Positions 1 through 5,428 of a stretch of 5,428 bases of DNA are shown in pieces. The DNA lies in contig JAISXN010000180.1 in NCBI GenBank assembly GCA_031270525.1, positions 1-5,428 on the forward strand, written 5' to 3'. The stretch is from Candidatus Symbiothrix sp. (lineage in GTDB: Bacteria; Bacteroidota; Bacteroidia; Bacteroidales; Azobacteroidaceae). Numbering within the stretch: the stretch's first letter is position 1; each line of letters opens with the position of its first letter. The position numbers and the translations under genes were made by a program. The notes below the pieces were generated by a model that was not told the DNA's origin, did not search any database, and was given only the letters and a program-made list of their open reading frames with translations.

Positions 1-672
1 CATCCCGGTGATGAATTAGCGCAAAAACGGCACAATTCCTTTGGAAAAACCGAGATGTGGTACGTCATCAAAGCTGAGCCGGGCGCTTATTTGTATTCGG
101 GATTTTCACAAGCCATCACGCCCGGACAATATTTGAAAAGTCTGGAAGACGATACGTTTATCAATTATTTGCAAAAACATGAAGTAAAATCCGGCGATGT
201 TTTTTTCCTGCCTGCCGGACGTGTACATGCCATCGGCGCGGGTTGTTTTATCGCAGAAATTCAACAAACTTCGAATATTACTTACCGGATTTACGATTAC
301 AACCGGAAAGACGCCCGGGGTAATCCGAGGGAATTGCATACGGAATTGGCCAAAGATGCGATTGATTATAAGATTTATCCCGATTACAAACTGGCTTATA
401 TCCCGAAACCCAACGAAATACAGACTTTGGTTTCCTGCCCTTATTTCACGACTCGCCTGATTGAAGCCAATCCGGATAAAACCATCCGGTTTACCGATTC
501 GAACGATTCGTTCTCCATATATATCTGTATGGAGGGAAAGGCTTATTTGACGGATAATAGCGGCGGTTTAACGGAAATCCGGCAAGGCGAAACGGTATTG
601 TTTCCGGCTGAGAACCCGGCAAAAGAAATACGGTTTGAAGAAAAAAGTAAGATTTTAAAAACATATAAATAA
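1..672 (+). CDS. manA: Mannose-6-phosphate isomerase, class I (5'-truncated by window edge)
   Basis: This is a cytoplasmic metalloenzyme that interconverts mannose 6-phosphate and fructose 6-phosphate, linking mannose use and GDP-mannose supply to glycolysis. The reading frame is open from base 1, so the ATG at 55 is an internal methionine and not the start; 223 residues are visible. The window opens with HPGDELAQKRHNSFGKTEMW, the classic cupin metal-site segment: H1 of the (QV)HP motif and E18 of GKTEMWYV are expected zinc ligands. PAGRVHAIGAG supplies the third visible ligand, H76, and EIQQTSNITYRIYDYNR (residues 86-102) is the conserved active-site stretch. The remainder is a beta-rich C-terminal domain. 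Short Bacteroidota enzymes are about 320 residues long, so roughly 100 N-terminal residues lie outside the window. The stop is TAA at 670-672, two bases before the next start. No frameshift or missing key residue is seen. Confidence 0.95.
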   Translation, partial: HPGDELAQKRHNSFGKTEMWYVIKAEPGAYLYSGFSQAITPGQYLKSLEDDTFINYLQKHEVKSGDVFFLPAGRVHAIGAGCFIAEIQQTSNITYRIYDYNRKDARGNPRELHTELAKDAIDYKIYPDYKLAYIPKPNEIQTLVSCPYFTTRLIEANPDKTIRFTDSNDSFSIYICMEGKAYLTDNSGGLTEIRQGETVLFPAENPAKEIRFEEKSKILKTYK

Positions 673-674
673 CA

Positions 675-1631
675 ATGAATGAACCTATTGAATTTTGGAT
701 TGGATTTATTGCGTTTGTAATAGTGATGTTACTGCTCGACTTGTTCGTCTTTCACAAAAAAAACGAAGTGGTGAAAGTAAAATCGGCATTAATATGGAGT
801 GCATTTTGGATAGGCTTAGCCATGCTTTTCAACATTGGCATCTATTTCTTTCTGGGACATCAAAAAGCCCTCGATTTTTTTACAGGATATTTGATTGAAG
901 AATCGTTAAGCGTCGATAACCTGTTTGTTTTCATCATGATTTTTGCATCATTCAATATTGAACCGAAATACCAGCACCGCATTCTGTTTTGGGGCATTAT
1001 TGGCGCAATCGTGATGCGTGCCGTGTTTATTTTTGCGGGTATTGCGCTTATCGAACGATTCGACTGGGTGATGTATATCTTCGGTATCTTTTTGGTTTAC
1101 ACGGGAATAAAAATGTTTTTCGAGAAAGAAGATAAAGGCGAACCTATCGACCTCGAAAACAACAAAATGATAAAATTTGTTAAATATTTTTTCCCAATCA
1201 CCATCGACAACGAGGAAACCCATTTTTTTAAGCGTATTCACGGCAAATTATTTGCGACTCAATTTTTGCTGACGCTCCTGATGATCGAGGGTTCGGATTT
1301 AATTTTTGCGGTCGATTCGATTCCTGCCGTGATGTCGGTTTCGACCGACCCATTCATCGTTTACACATCGAATATTTTTGCCATTCTCGGTTTACGCTCG
1401 CTTTATTTTGCGCTAAGCGGTATCATGGACTATTTCCGCTATTTGAAATTAGGACTGGCATTTATCCTGTCTTTTATCGGTTTGAAAATGTGTATCAATG
1501 AGTTATGCAGCGAAATGGATTGGCATTTTCATATCTCCAATTTTGCATCTTTGGGCGTAATTATCGGAATATTAACTATTTCCATTATTGCTTCGGTTAT
1601 TAAAACCCGACAGGAAAAATCTTCGAACTAA
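675..1631 (+). CDS. TerC/Alx-family integral membrane protein, probable Mn2+ (divalent metal) exporter
   Basis: A 318-residue polytopic inner-membrane protein of the TerC family. By eye there are about nine hydrophobic segments, near residues 5-27, 38-60, 68-92, 104-126, 130-148, 194-216, 226-246, 256-274 and 288-309. A charged loop at about 149-192 separates the two halves. Family hallmarks are intact: EESLSVDN (75-82), EGSDLIFAVDSIPA (205-218) and NIFAILGLRSLYF (233-245). Their buried acidic residues (E75, E76, D81, E205, D208, D214) are the likely metal-binding positions. Length and motifs match E. coli Alx (about 320 residues). Characterised homologues are linked to manganese export, and older work to tellurite resistance; metal specificity here is inferred. 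The ATG at 675 follows manA by two bases and fits the conserved N-terminus; the leader is A-rich with no Shine-Dalgarno. There is no room for an upstream Mn riboswitch such as yybP-ykoY, so expression probably depends on read-through from manA. Confidence 0.93.
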   Translation: MNEPIEFWIGFIAFVIVMLLLDLFVFHKKNEVVKVKSALIWSAFWIGLAMLFNIGIYFFLGHQKALDFFTGYLIEESLSVDNLFVFIMIFASFNIEPKYQHRILFWGIIGAIVMRAVFIFAGIALIERFDWVMYIFGIFLVYTGIKMFFEKEDKGEPIDLENNKMIKFVKYFFPITIDNEETHFFKRIHGKLFATQFLLTLLMIEGSDLIFAVDSIPAVMSVSTDPFIVYTSNIFAILGLRSLYFALSGIMDYFRYLKLGLAFILSFIGLKMCINELCSEMDWHFHISNFASLGVIIGILTISIIASVIKTRQEKSSN

Positions 1632-1649
1632 TGTTTTCGCAATAACAAG

Positions 1650-1680
1650 AAAAAAGCGCATAGAATCACTTCTCTGCGCT
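1650..1680 (-). terminator. Rho-independent terminator reading on the minus strand
   Basis: On the minus strand the stem AGCGCA (1680-1675) pairs with TGCGCT (1660-1655). After a single mismatch (1674/1661), AGAA (1673-1670) pairs with TTCT (1665-1662) around the four-base loop GTGA (1669-1666). That makes ten base pairs, followed directly by TTTTTTCTT (1655-1647). On the plus strand no T-run follows the stem, so it is not a good terminator for the TerC gene. It would end mutS2 transcription about 156 bases past the stop codon, or end a separate short transcript from the promoter-like box at 1761-1768. Confidence 0.75.
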
Positions 1681-1722
1681 CTCTAACGCCGACAAAATCG
1701 CGTCTTTATTTACCAAAACCAT
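1666..1722 (-). CDS. Possible 18-codon small ORF ending inside the terminator hairpin
   Basis: ATG (1722-1720) to TGA (1668-1666) would encode MVLVNKDAILSALESAEK. The composition is protein-like: an amphipathic, helix-forming run with spaced A/L/I and charged residues. The TGA falls in the loop of the terminator, so a ribosome finishing the ORF would cover the 5' arm of the stem. That is the geometry of a leader-peptide attenuator, yet no minus-strand gene follows; the next sequence is antisense to the TerC gene. It could be a gene remnant or chance. The frame is open upstream only to a stop near 1780, with no other ATG. I do not recognise the peptide. Confidence 0.15.
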   Translation of the reverse strand: MVLVNKDAILSALESAEK

Positions 1723-1760
1723 ACTAAAGAGTTTTATATGAAAAAACTGTCTTACTGTTG

Positions 1761-1768
1761 CAAAGTAA
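1761..1768 (-). promoter_or_regulatory. Candidate Bacteroidota -7 promoter element, minus strand
   Basis: The minus strand reads TTACTTTG from 1768 to 1761, one base off the Bacteroidota housekeeping sigma -7 consensus TAnnTTTG; the extended context is TGTTACTTTGC. Transcription would start near 1754 and run into the terminator at 1650-1680, giving an RNA of about 105 bases. No convincing TTTG-type -33 element sits at the expected 19-21 base spacing. The nearest TTG (1783-1781) is too close. The box is therefore either weak, activator-dependent or chance. Confidence 0.35.
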
Positions 1769-1788
1769 CAAAAGATAAATCAATTTGA

Positions 1789-1832
1789 ATGTTAACGGAA
1801 TGTTATTATTATGTTATCATTACGTTAACATA
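1789..1832. repeat. Four tandem 11-base phased repeats, with an embedded 9-base inverted repeat
   Basis: Plus-strand units start at 1789, 1800, 1811 and 1822: ATGTTAACGGA, ATGTTATTATT, ATGTTATCATT and ACGTTAACATA. The first hexamer is ATGTTA in three copies and ACGTTA in the fourth, each exactly 11 bases apart, close to one helical turn. The outer units also form a perfect inverted repeat, ATGTTAACG (1789-1797) with CGTTAACAT (1823-1831). The array lies between the mutS2 stop and the candidate minus-strand promoter box, where an activator array would sit, but it could be simple AT-rich repeat expansion. Confidence 0.6.
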
Positions 1833-1836
1833 AGTT

Positions 1837-4272
1837 TTATTCCAATTCAACGACGGTAATTCCTGCTCCTCCGAATTGTACATGTTCGTCTTGAAACCGT
1901 TTCACGTCCGGTACTGTTTTCAGGTAATCCCGAATGATTTGGCGCAAAGCTCCCGTACCTGTTCCGTGCAGGATGCGGACCCGGCCGGCACTGCATTGGA
2001 CAGCATCGTCAATATAGTACATCACGGCTTGCAGCGCTTCATTACCTCGCATTCCGCGAACGTCGATTTCCAGTTTGAAATTCAGTTTCTTTTCCGACAA
2101 AACGGAAGATGGCGAAGGCTGAGAAATTACAGACGAAAGATTTGAAATCGAATTTTTTGCCTTTTGTCCCGTACTTTGTACTTTTTCAAGTTGTCCGGCT
2201 TTGACGGCCGTCTTGATTGCGCCGAAAGCTACTACGAAGAAGTCGTCTTTCATATCAATCACGGTTCCAACGGTTTGTTGGCCTTTCATGCGAACGGAGT
2301 CGCCGATGGAGAAAACGGTGCCCGGTACACAATGCACGGTACGCAGGGTGGGCTTTTCGTGTACCGTGCACCGTGTACCGTGTACCTTTTGTTTAAATTC
2401 ATCAAATTCTTTGCGAATCGTTTTGGTTTTTTCCTTCCCTGCTTGCGCTTCCTTGATTTCACGGATGGTATTTTCAATTTTGGCATTGGCTTCCGACAAC
2501 AAATGTTCTGCATCGGTTTTCGCTTTCGCCAGCCATTCCTTCTTTTGCAATTCCAGTTTTTCCAAATCCGATTGATAACGTTCGGACAATTCCTCCAGCC
2601 GTTTTTCCTGCCGGTGAATTTGTTGGCGTTTCGATTCCCAGTACCGTTTATCCCTGACGACGTCCTGCAAATATTTATCCATGTTGATGTAATCCCGACC
2701 GACTTTTTCGGAAGCTTCCGCAATCACATCTTCCGAGAGACCAATTTTGCGGGCAATTTCAATGGCAAACGAAGAGCCGGGTTGCCCAATAGAAAGTTGG
2801 AACAAGGGCTGCATCAAGTGACGGTCGTACAGCATCGCACCGTTTATAATTCCCTCATGATCATCGGCATACAATTTTAAGTTGTGATAATGCGTCGTGA
2901 TAACGCCCCAACAAGCTTTTTCGTTGAAACGATGTAACAGCGCTTCGGCAATAGCGCCTCCGATATTGGGTTCGGTGCCTCCGCCAAATTCATCAATTAA
3001 AATCAGGGATTCGGAACCGGCATTTCTCAACATGAATTTCATATTGAGCAAGTGAGAACTGTAAGTCGATAAATCGTTTTCGATAGATTGTTCATCGCCG
3101 ATATCGAGGAATATATCCTTGAAAATACCTGTTTTAGAGCGTTCTTCGACAGGGATCAGCAATCCCGATTGCAGCATGTATTGCAATAAGCCTACGGTTT
3201 TGAGCAGAACCGATTTTCCACCGGCGTTGGGACCGGAGACAAGCAAAATTACCCCTGAATTAACGGAAGGAGATTGGGAAATTAATGTAATTTCCAAAGG
3301 AACAACCGGCTTATTCTGCTTTTTATGCGAAAGATAAAGCAAAGGATGAACGGCGCGAATCCAATCCATTTGGCGGACGTCTTCAAAAGCCGGAAGAATG
3401 GCTTCGATATCCGAAGCAAATAAAGCTTTGGCGCGGATAAAATCAATTTCCGCCAGAAAACGGTAAGAATTGAGAATTTCCGGGATTTCCGGACGGATTT
3501 GATTCGTGAAAGTTGTGAGGATACGAACAATTTCACGTTTTTCATCGCTTTCCAGTTCACGGATTTTGTTGTTCGCTTCCACCACTTCGGCCGGTTCGAT
3601 AAAAACCGTCTTACCGGTAGCAGATTCGTCATGCACGATTCCCTTGATTTTACGTTTGAATGCCGAAGAAACGGGAATCATGAGTCGTCCGTCGCGCATG
3701 GTCGGCGTAACATCTTTATCGACAAGGTTCTCCGACTGAGCCATTCGTAAAATACCCTGTAAAGTTTTGGAAATCCCGTTTGCCGTCTGGGTCAGTTGCC
3801 GGCGAATATCGGCCAATGCAGGAGAAGCGTTGTCACGGATTTTTCCGAACTTGTCGAGAATCATGTCGATTTGTTTGGTTAGTTGGGGAAAAGAAGCGAC
3901 GCCGGAGGCTAATTCCTGCAAATAAGGGTAATCTCCGTCCGGCTTGAAAAACCGGACAATCTCGTTGATGGTTTCCAAAGAGCGGCGAATATCAAATAAT
4001 TCTTTCTCAATCAAGTAAGTACCTTCGATCCGGATTTTCTTCAAAGCGTCACGAACGTCAAAAAAGTAATCGGAGGGGAAAGAATCTTCTTCTTGGATAA
4101 TCCTTGTAAATTCATGGGTTCGGTACAATTGTTTCCGGATAAAAATAAAATCGGAAGAGAACGTCATTTCAGAAACTTTTTCCTCACCGAGAGGCGACAG
4201 GCAACGGCTTTTAATCAATTGCCGTATTTTGTCGAAGCCTATTTTTTGTTCAAAATTTTCGGGATAAATCAT
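1837..4272 (-). CDS. mutS2: MutS2: ABC-type ATPase with KOW and Smr domains
   Basis: A complete 811-residue MutS2, a cytoplasmic dimeric ATPase related to MutS but lacking its mismatch-recognition domain. Members bind branched DNA and curb recombination in some species; in Bacillus subtilis MutS2 splits collided ribosomes. Visible domains in order: core/lever region (1-300); ATPase with Walker A GPNAGGKS (347-354), signature DLSTYSSH (400-407), Walker B LILIDEFGGGTEP (423-435) and H-loop TTHYHNLK (459-466); SIGQPGSSFAIEIARKIGL (494-512); Glu/Lys-rich coiled coil (about 535-630); KOW-like barrel (about 654-698); and C-terminal Smr (734-811) with IDVRGMRGNEAL and HGTGTGALR. Smr carries DVRG rather than the DLH motif of stand-alone Smr nucleases, as is usual in MutS2. 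The linkers at about 629-652 and 698-728 are encoded by GTAC-containing 7-base repeats and a Ser-rich stretch. Length is normal for the family (about 785-835). The ATG at 4272 is 11 bases after the upstream gene, with an A-rich leader (taaaaataaac), suggesting co-transcription. Confidence 0.96.
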   Translation of the reverse strand: MIYPENFEQKIGFDKIRQLIKSRCLSPLGEEKVSEMTFSSDFIFIRKQLYRTHEFTRIIQEEDSFPSDYFFDVRDALKKIRIEGTYLIEKELFDIRRSLETINEIVRFFKPDGDYPYLQELASGVASFPQLTKQIDMILDKFGKIRDNASPALADIRRQLTQTANGISKTLQGILRMAQSENLVDKDVTPTMRDGRLMIPVSSAFKRKIKGIVHDESATGKTVFIEPAEVVEANNKIRELESDEKREIVRILTTFTNQIRPEIPEILNSYRFLAEIDFIRAKALFASDIEAILPAFEDVRQMDWIRAVHPLLYLSHKKQNKPVVPLEITLISQSPSVNSGVILLVSGPNAGGKSVLLKTVGLLQYMLQSGLLIPVEERSKTGIFKDIFLDIGDEQSIENDLSTYSSHLLNMKFMLRNAGSESLILIDEFGGGTEPNIGGAIAEALLHRFNEKACWGVITTHYHNLKLYADDHEGIINGAMLYDRHLMQPLFQLSIGQPGSSFAIEIARKIGLSEDVIAEASEKVGRDYINMDKYLQDVVRDKRYWESKRQQIHRQEKRLEELSERYQSDLEKLELQKKEWLAKAKTDAEHLLSEANAKIENTIREIKEAQAGKEKTKTIRKEFDEFKQKVHGTRCTVHEKPTLRTVHCVPGTVFSIGDSVRMKGQQTVGTVIDMKDDFFVVAFGAIKTAVKAGQLEKVQSTGQKAKNSISNLSSVISQPSPSSVLSEKKLNFKLEIDVRGMRGNEALQAVMYYIDDAVQCSAGRVRILHGTGTGALRQIIRDYLKTVPDVKRFQDEHVQFGGAGITVVELE
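2171..2184. repeat. Tandem GTACTTT heptamer pair within mutS2
   Basis: Two exact copies, GTACTTT at 2171-2177 and 2178-2184 on the plus strand, read as AAAGTAC twice in the coding direction. They encode roughly the KVQST segment just after the KOW domain of MutS2. Like the larger array at 2325-2385, the unit is 7 bases and contains GTAC. Two copies alone could be chance; the resemblance to the neighbouring array is what makes it notable. Confidence 0.4.
2325..2385. repeat. Inverted pair of 7-base repeat arrays (CGTGYAC / GTRCACG) inside mutS2
   Basis: Four abutting heptamers occupy 2358-2385 on the plus strand: CGTGTAC, CGTGCAC, CGTGTAC, CGTGTAC. Opposite them, 2325-2345 holds three degenerate copies of the reverse complement (GTACACA, ATGCACG, GTACGCA). 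The arms share an exact 10-base inverted repeat, TGCACGGTAC (2333-2342) with GTACCGTGCA (2361-2370), so the mRNA could fold into a hairpin. In the coding direction the array is in frame and encodes MutS2 residues about 630-650, VHGTRCTVH then EKPTLRTVHCVPG, between the coiled coil and the KOW domain. The peptide has no resemblance to usual MutS2 sequence and looks like a translated repeat. Confidence 0.8.
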
Positions 4273-4283
4273 GTTTATTTTTA

Positions 4284-5428
4284 CTATCCTTGTACCCAGC
4301 GGTTTAAAGTACGTTCTCCGGCATTAAATTCCGCCCCGATTTTTACGATTTTTTTGTTGCCGGCAGCATATTCGGCTGCATATTTACGTTCATCAATCTG
4401 TTTTAACGCGTCTTCGGCTGTCCCTTTTCCGGTCAGTTTGAACTCGAATATAAAAACGGTATCATCCACGACTACAACCGCATCGGCGCGACCGATGGCG
4501 CTGCTTATTTCGGTTTGTACAAATTGTCCCATCAGTTTGAACAACAAGTAAAAAATGGTTTGATAGTGTTTTTCTTCCTTATTGTTCAATTCATAAGGAA
4601 TGCCCGAAAAAAAGGCTTGCAAACGGGTCATAAAACCGTCGACATTGCCGGCTCGCAAGTTGCGAATGAAATTGCCGACGGAAAATTCGGTCGACATTTC
4701 CCTGTCCGGTATATAGGCAGGAACCAAACGTTTTATAAATCCGTACTTTACCTCCTCATTCGGAAATCCAAGCGTGTATTCGTTAAATTCCCGGTCATAT
4801 TTTTTAATGGTCAGATAACCGCTTTGGTACAGGATCGGGACGGGATTCTTGTTTCCCACCTGATAATCCGTTATCAAATCCGCCGGCATTTGCACATCAT
4901 TTTCCAAACTTGTTAAATTAAAATCAATGTTTTTCAACATCTTAATCAAAAATGTCGGGGTGCCGGTTTCAAACCAATAGTTGCCGAAGTCCAGGCTTGC
5001 AAAGGTATTTAATATACTGAACGGGTTATAGAGATCTTCGCTTTCTTTGGCAAAATGATAGCCGTCGTACTGTTTTTTCAGTTCGGCAAGCGTTTTTTCA
5101 TAACTTAGGCCTTGTTTTTCGCCTAATGCGTGCAGTTCCGGTTGAAAGTTTTCGATAAGTTCGGTTTCCGAAATACCGCAAATACCGGCATATTGTTCTT
5201 TCATGCTTATATCCTGCAAATGATTCAAATCGCTGAAAACGCTGACTCTTGAGAATTTGGTAACCCCGGTGAGAAAAACAAATTGCAGGTAAGCGTCGGA
5301 GCTTTTGAGCACGCCGTAAAAACTTTTCAATACGGTGCGAATTTCATCGTTAACGTCCGGTTTGTCCATTGTGCTGAGTAAGGGTTTGTCGTATTCGTCT
5401 ATCAAAACGACTACTTTACGTCCGGTTT
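4284..5428 (-). CDS. AAA-ATPase-like / PD-(D/E)XK nuclease superfamily protein (DUF1703 type; 5'-truncated by window edge)
   Basis: This is the C-terminal 380 residues of a protein family found in many copies in Bacteroidales genomes (AAA-ATPase-like domain plus a C-terminal PD-(D/E)XK domain). The frame is open to the window edge and reads TGRKVVVLIDEYDKPLL, the Walker B strand. The TTG at 5405 is the Leu codon of LIDEYD and not a start; the Walker A half and the true start lie outside the window. Counting from that Leu as 1: QFVFLTGVTKFSRVSVFSDL (41-60) is the conserved sensor-like region; KKQYDGYHF and NPFSILN (110-133) follow; the nuclease-like core has D308 (GRADAVVVV) and E321/K323 (FIFEFKL), then Q336 and Y342 of a QxxxxxY motif. 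All core residues are present, so it may be catalytically competent. Biological role is unknown; a defence, DNA-processing or selfish function has been guessed for such families, and nothing here decides it. The stop TAG (4286-4284) is 11 bases before mutS2. Confidence 0.9.
   Translation of the reverse strand, partial: TGRKVVVLIDEYDKPLLSTMDKPDVNDEIRTVLKSFYGVLKSSDAYLQFVFLTGVTKFSRVSVFSDLNHLQDISMKEQYAGICGISETELIENFQPELHALGEKQGLSYEKTLAELKKQYDGYHFAKESEDLYNPFSILNTFASLDFGNYWFETGTPTFLIKMLKNIDFNLTSLENDVQMPADLITDYQVGNKNPVPILYQSGYLTIKKYDREFNEYTLGFPNEEVKYGFIKRLVPAYIPDREMSTEFSVGNFIRNLRAGNVDGFMTRLQAFFSGIPYELNNKEEKHYQTIFYLLFKLMGQFVQTEISSAIGRADAVVVVDDTVFIFEFKLTGKGTAEDALKQIDERKYAAEYAAGNKKIVKIGAEFNAGERTLNRWVQG

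Larger units (their letters stand above)
1650..1755 (-). ncRNA. Candidate small transcript in the convergent gap (sRNA or mini-mRNA)
   Basis: This is a proposed unit of about 105 bases, defined by the promoter-like TTACTTTG just upstream and a strong hairpin plus T-run terminator at its end. It lies on the strand of mutS2 but after the mutS2 stop, so it could equally be the 3' UTR of mutS2, processed or not. It contains one small ORF (1666-1722). I recognise no RNA family in it. Start and end are approximate. Confidence 0.25.

Noticed and set aside
55..57. ATG at 55 as the start of manA
   Set aside because: The in-frame codons 1-54 encode HPGDELAQKRHNSFGKTE, a conserved metal-site segment, so the gene begins before the window.
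634..657. Possible promoter for the TerC gene within the 3' end of manA (TTTG at 634-637)
   Set aside because: No TAnnTTTG box lies at the required spacing; the nearest match (TAAGATTTTA at 648-657) is poor and too close.
1789..1840. Plus-strand terminator for the TerC gene from the 9-base inverted repeat
   Set aside because: The stem is AT-rich with a 25-base loop, and only a broken T-run (aagttttatt) follows, so it is weak as an intrinsic terminator.
2325..2385. CRISPR-like array
   Set aside because: The units are 7 bases long, abut without spacers, and lie in frame in mutS2; this is a short tandem/inverted repeat, not a CRISPR.
2164..2880. Long plus-strand ORF (238 codons) opposite mutS2
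   Set aside because: It is antisense to the coiled-coil and ATPase end of a clear MutS2. Its Phe/Arg/Gln-rich composition is the complement of Glu/Lys-rich codons, it matches no recognisable family, and the minus-strand gene accounts for the sequence.
4093..4916. Plus-strand ORFs of 152 and 133 codons overlapping the start of mutS2 and the DUF1703 gene
   Set aside because: Both are antisense to well-supported genes with intact motifs and show no domain signature.
5403..5405. TTG as the start codon of the DUF1703-type gene
   Set aside because: The codon is the Leu in the conserved VVVLIDEYD Walker B strand, and the same frame continues upstream to the window edge with family-typical residues TGRKVVV.

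Overview
The window looks like ordinary chromosome from a member of the Bacteroidota, most likely order Bacteroidales. The protein types fit: a short class I mannose-6-phosphate isomerase, a DUF1703-type AAA/PD-(D/E)XK protein and a MutS2 with KOW and Smr domains. Gene starts have A-rich leaders without a Shine-Dalgarno sequence, and one TTACTTTG box resembles the Bacteroidota -7 promoter element. The assignment comes from reading the sequence, not from a database match.

Layout: two genes run rightward on + and two run leftward on -, converging on a 205-base gap. (1) 1-672, +: the 3' two thirds of manA, cut by the left window edge exactly at a metal-ligand histidine. (2) 675-1631, +: a TerC/Alx-type membrane protein, two bases after manA and so probably co-transcribed. 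(3) 1632-1836: the convergent gap, which is more structured than a plain spacer. It holds a rho-independent terminator reading on -, a promoter-like box on -, an 18-codon ORF between them, and four copies of an 11-base phased repeat next to the end of mutS2. (4) 1837-4272, -: full-length mutS2. (5) 4284-5428, -: the 3' part of an AAA-ATPase-like/PD-(D/E)XK protein, cut by the right edge and 11 bases upstream of mutS2.

How the genes work together: manA serves hexose-phosphate interconversion and GDP-mannose supply. The TerC protein probably handles divalent metal, most likely Mn2+ export. MutS2 acts on branched DNA and/or collided ribosomes. The DUF1703 protein has an ATPase Walker B motif and a nuclease-like core, but its biology is not established. 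No pathway ties all four together.

I see no clear new multi-gene system. The most unusual signals are small. Arrays of GTAC-containing 7-base repeats lie inside the mutS2 reading frame, where they encode the linkers on either side of the KOW domain; the larger set is arranged as an inverted repeat. The second signal is the possible independent short transcript in the convergent gap, with the phased 11-base repeats upstream of its promoter-like box.
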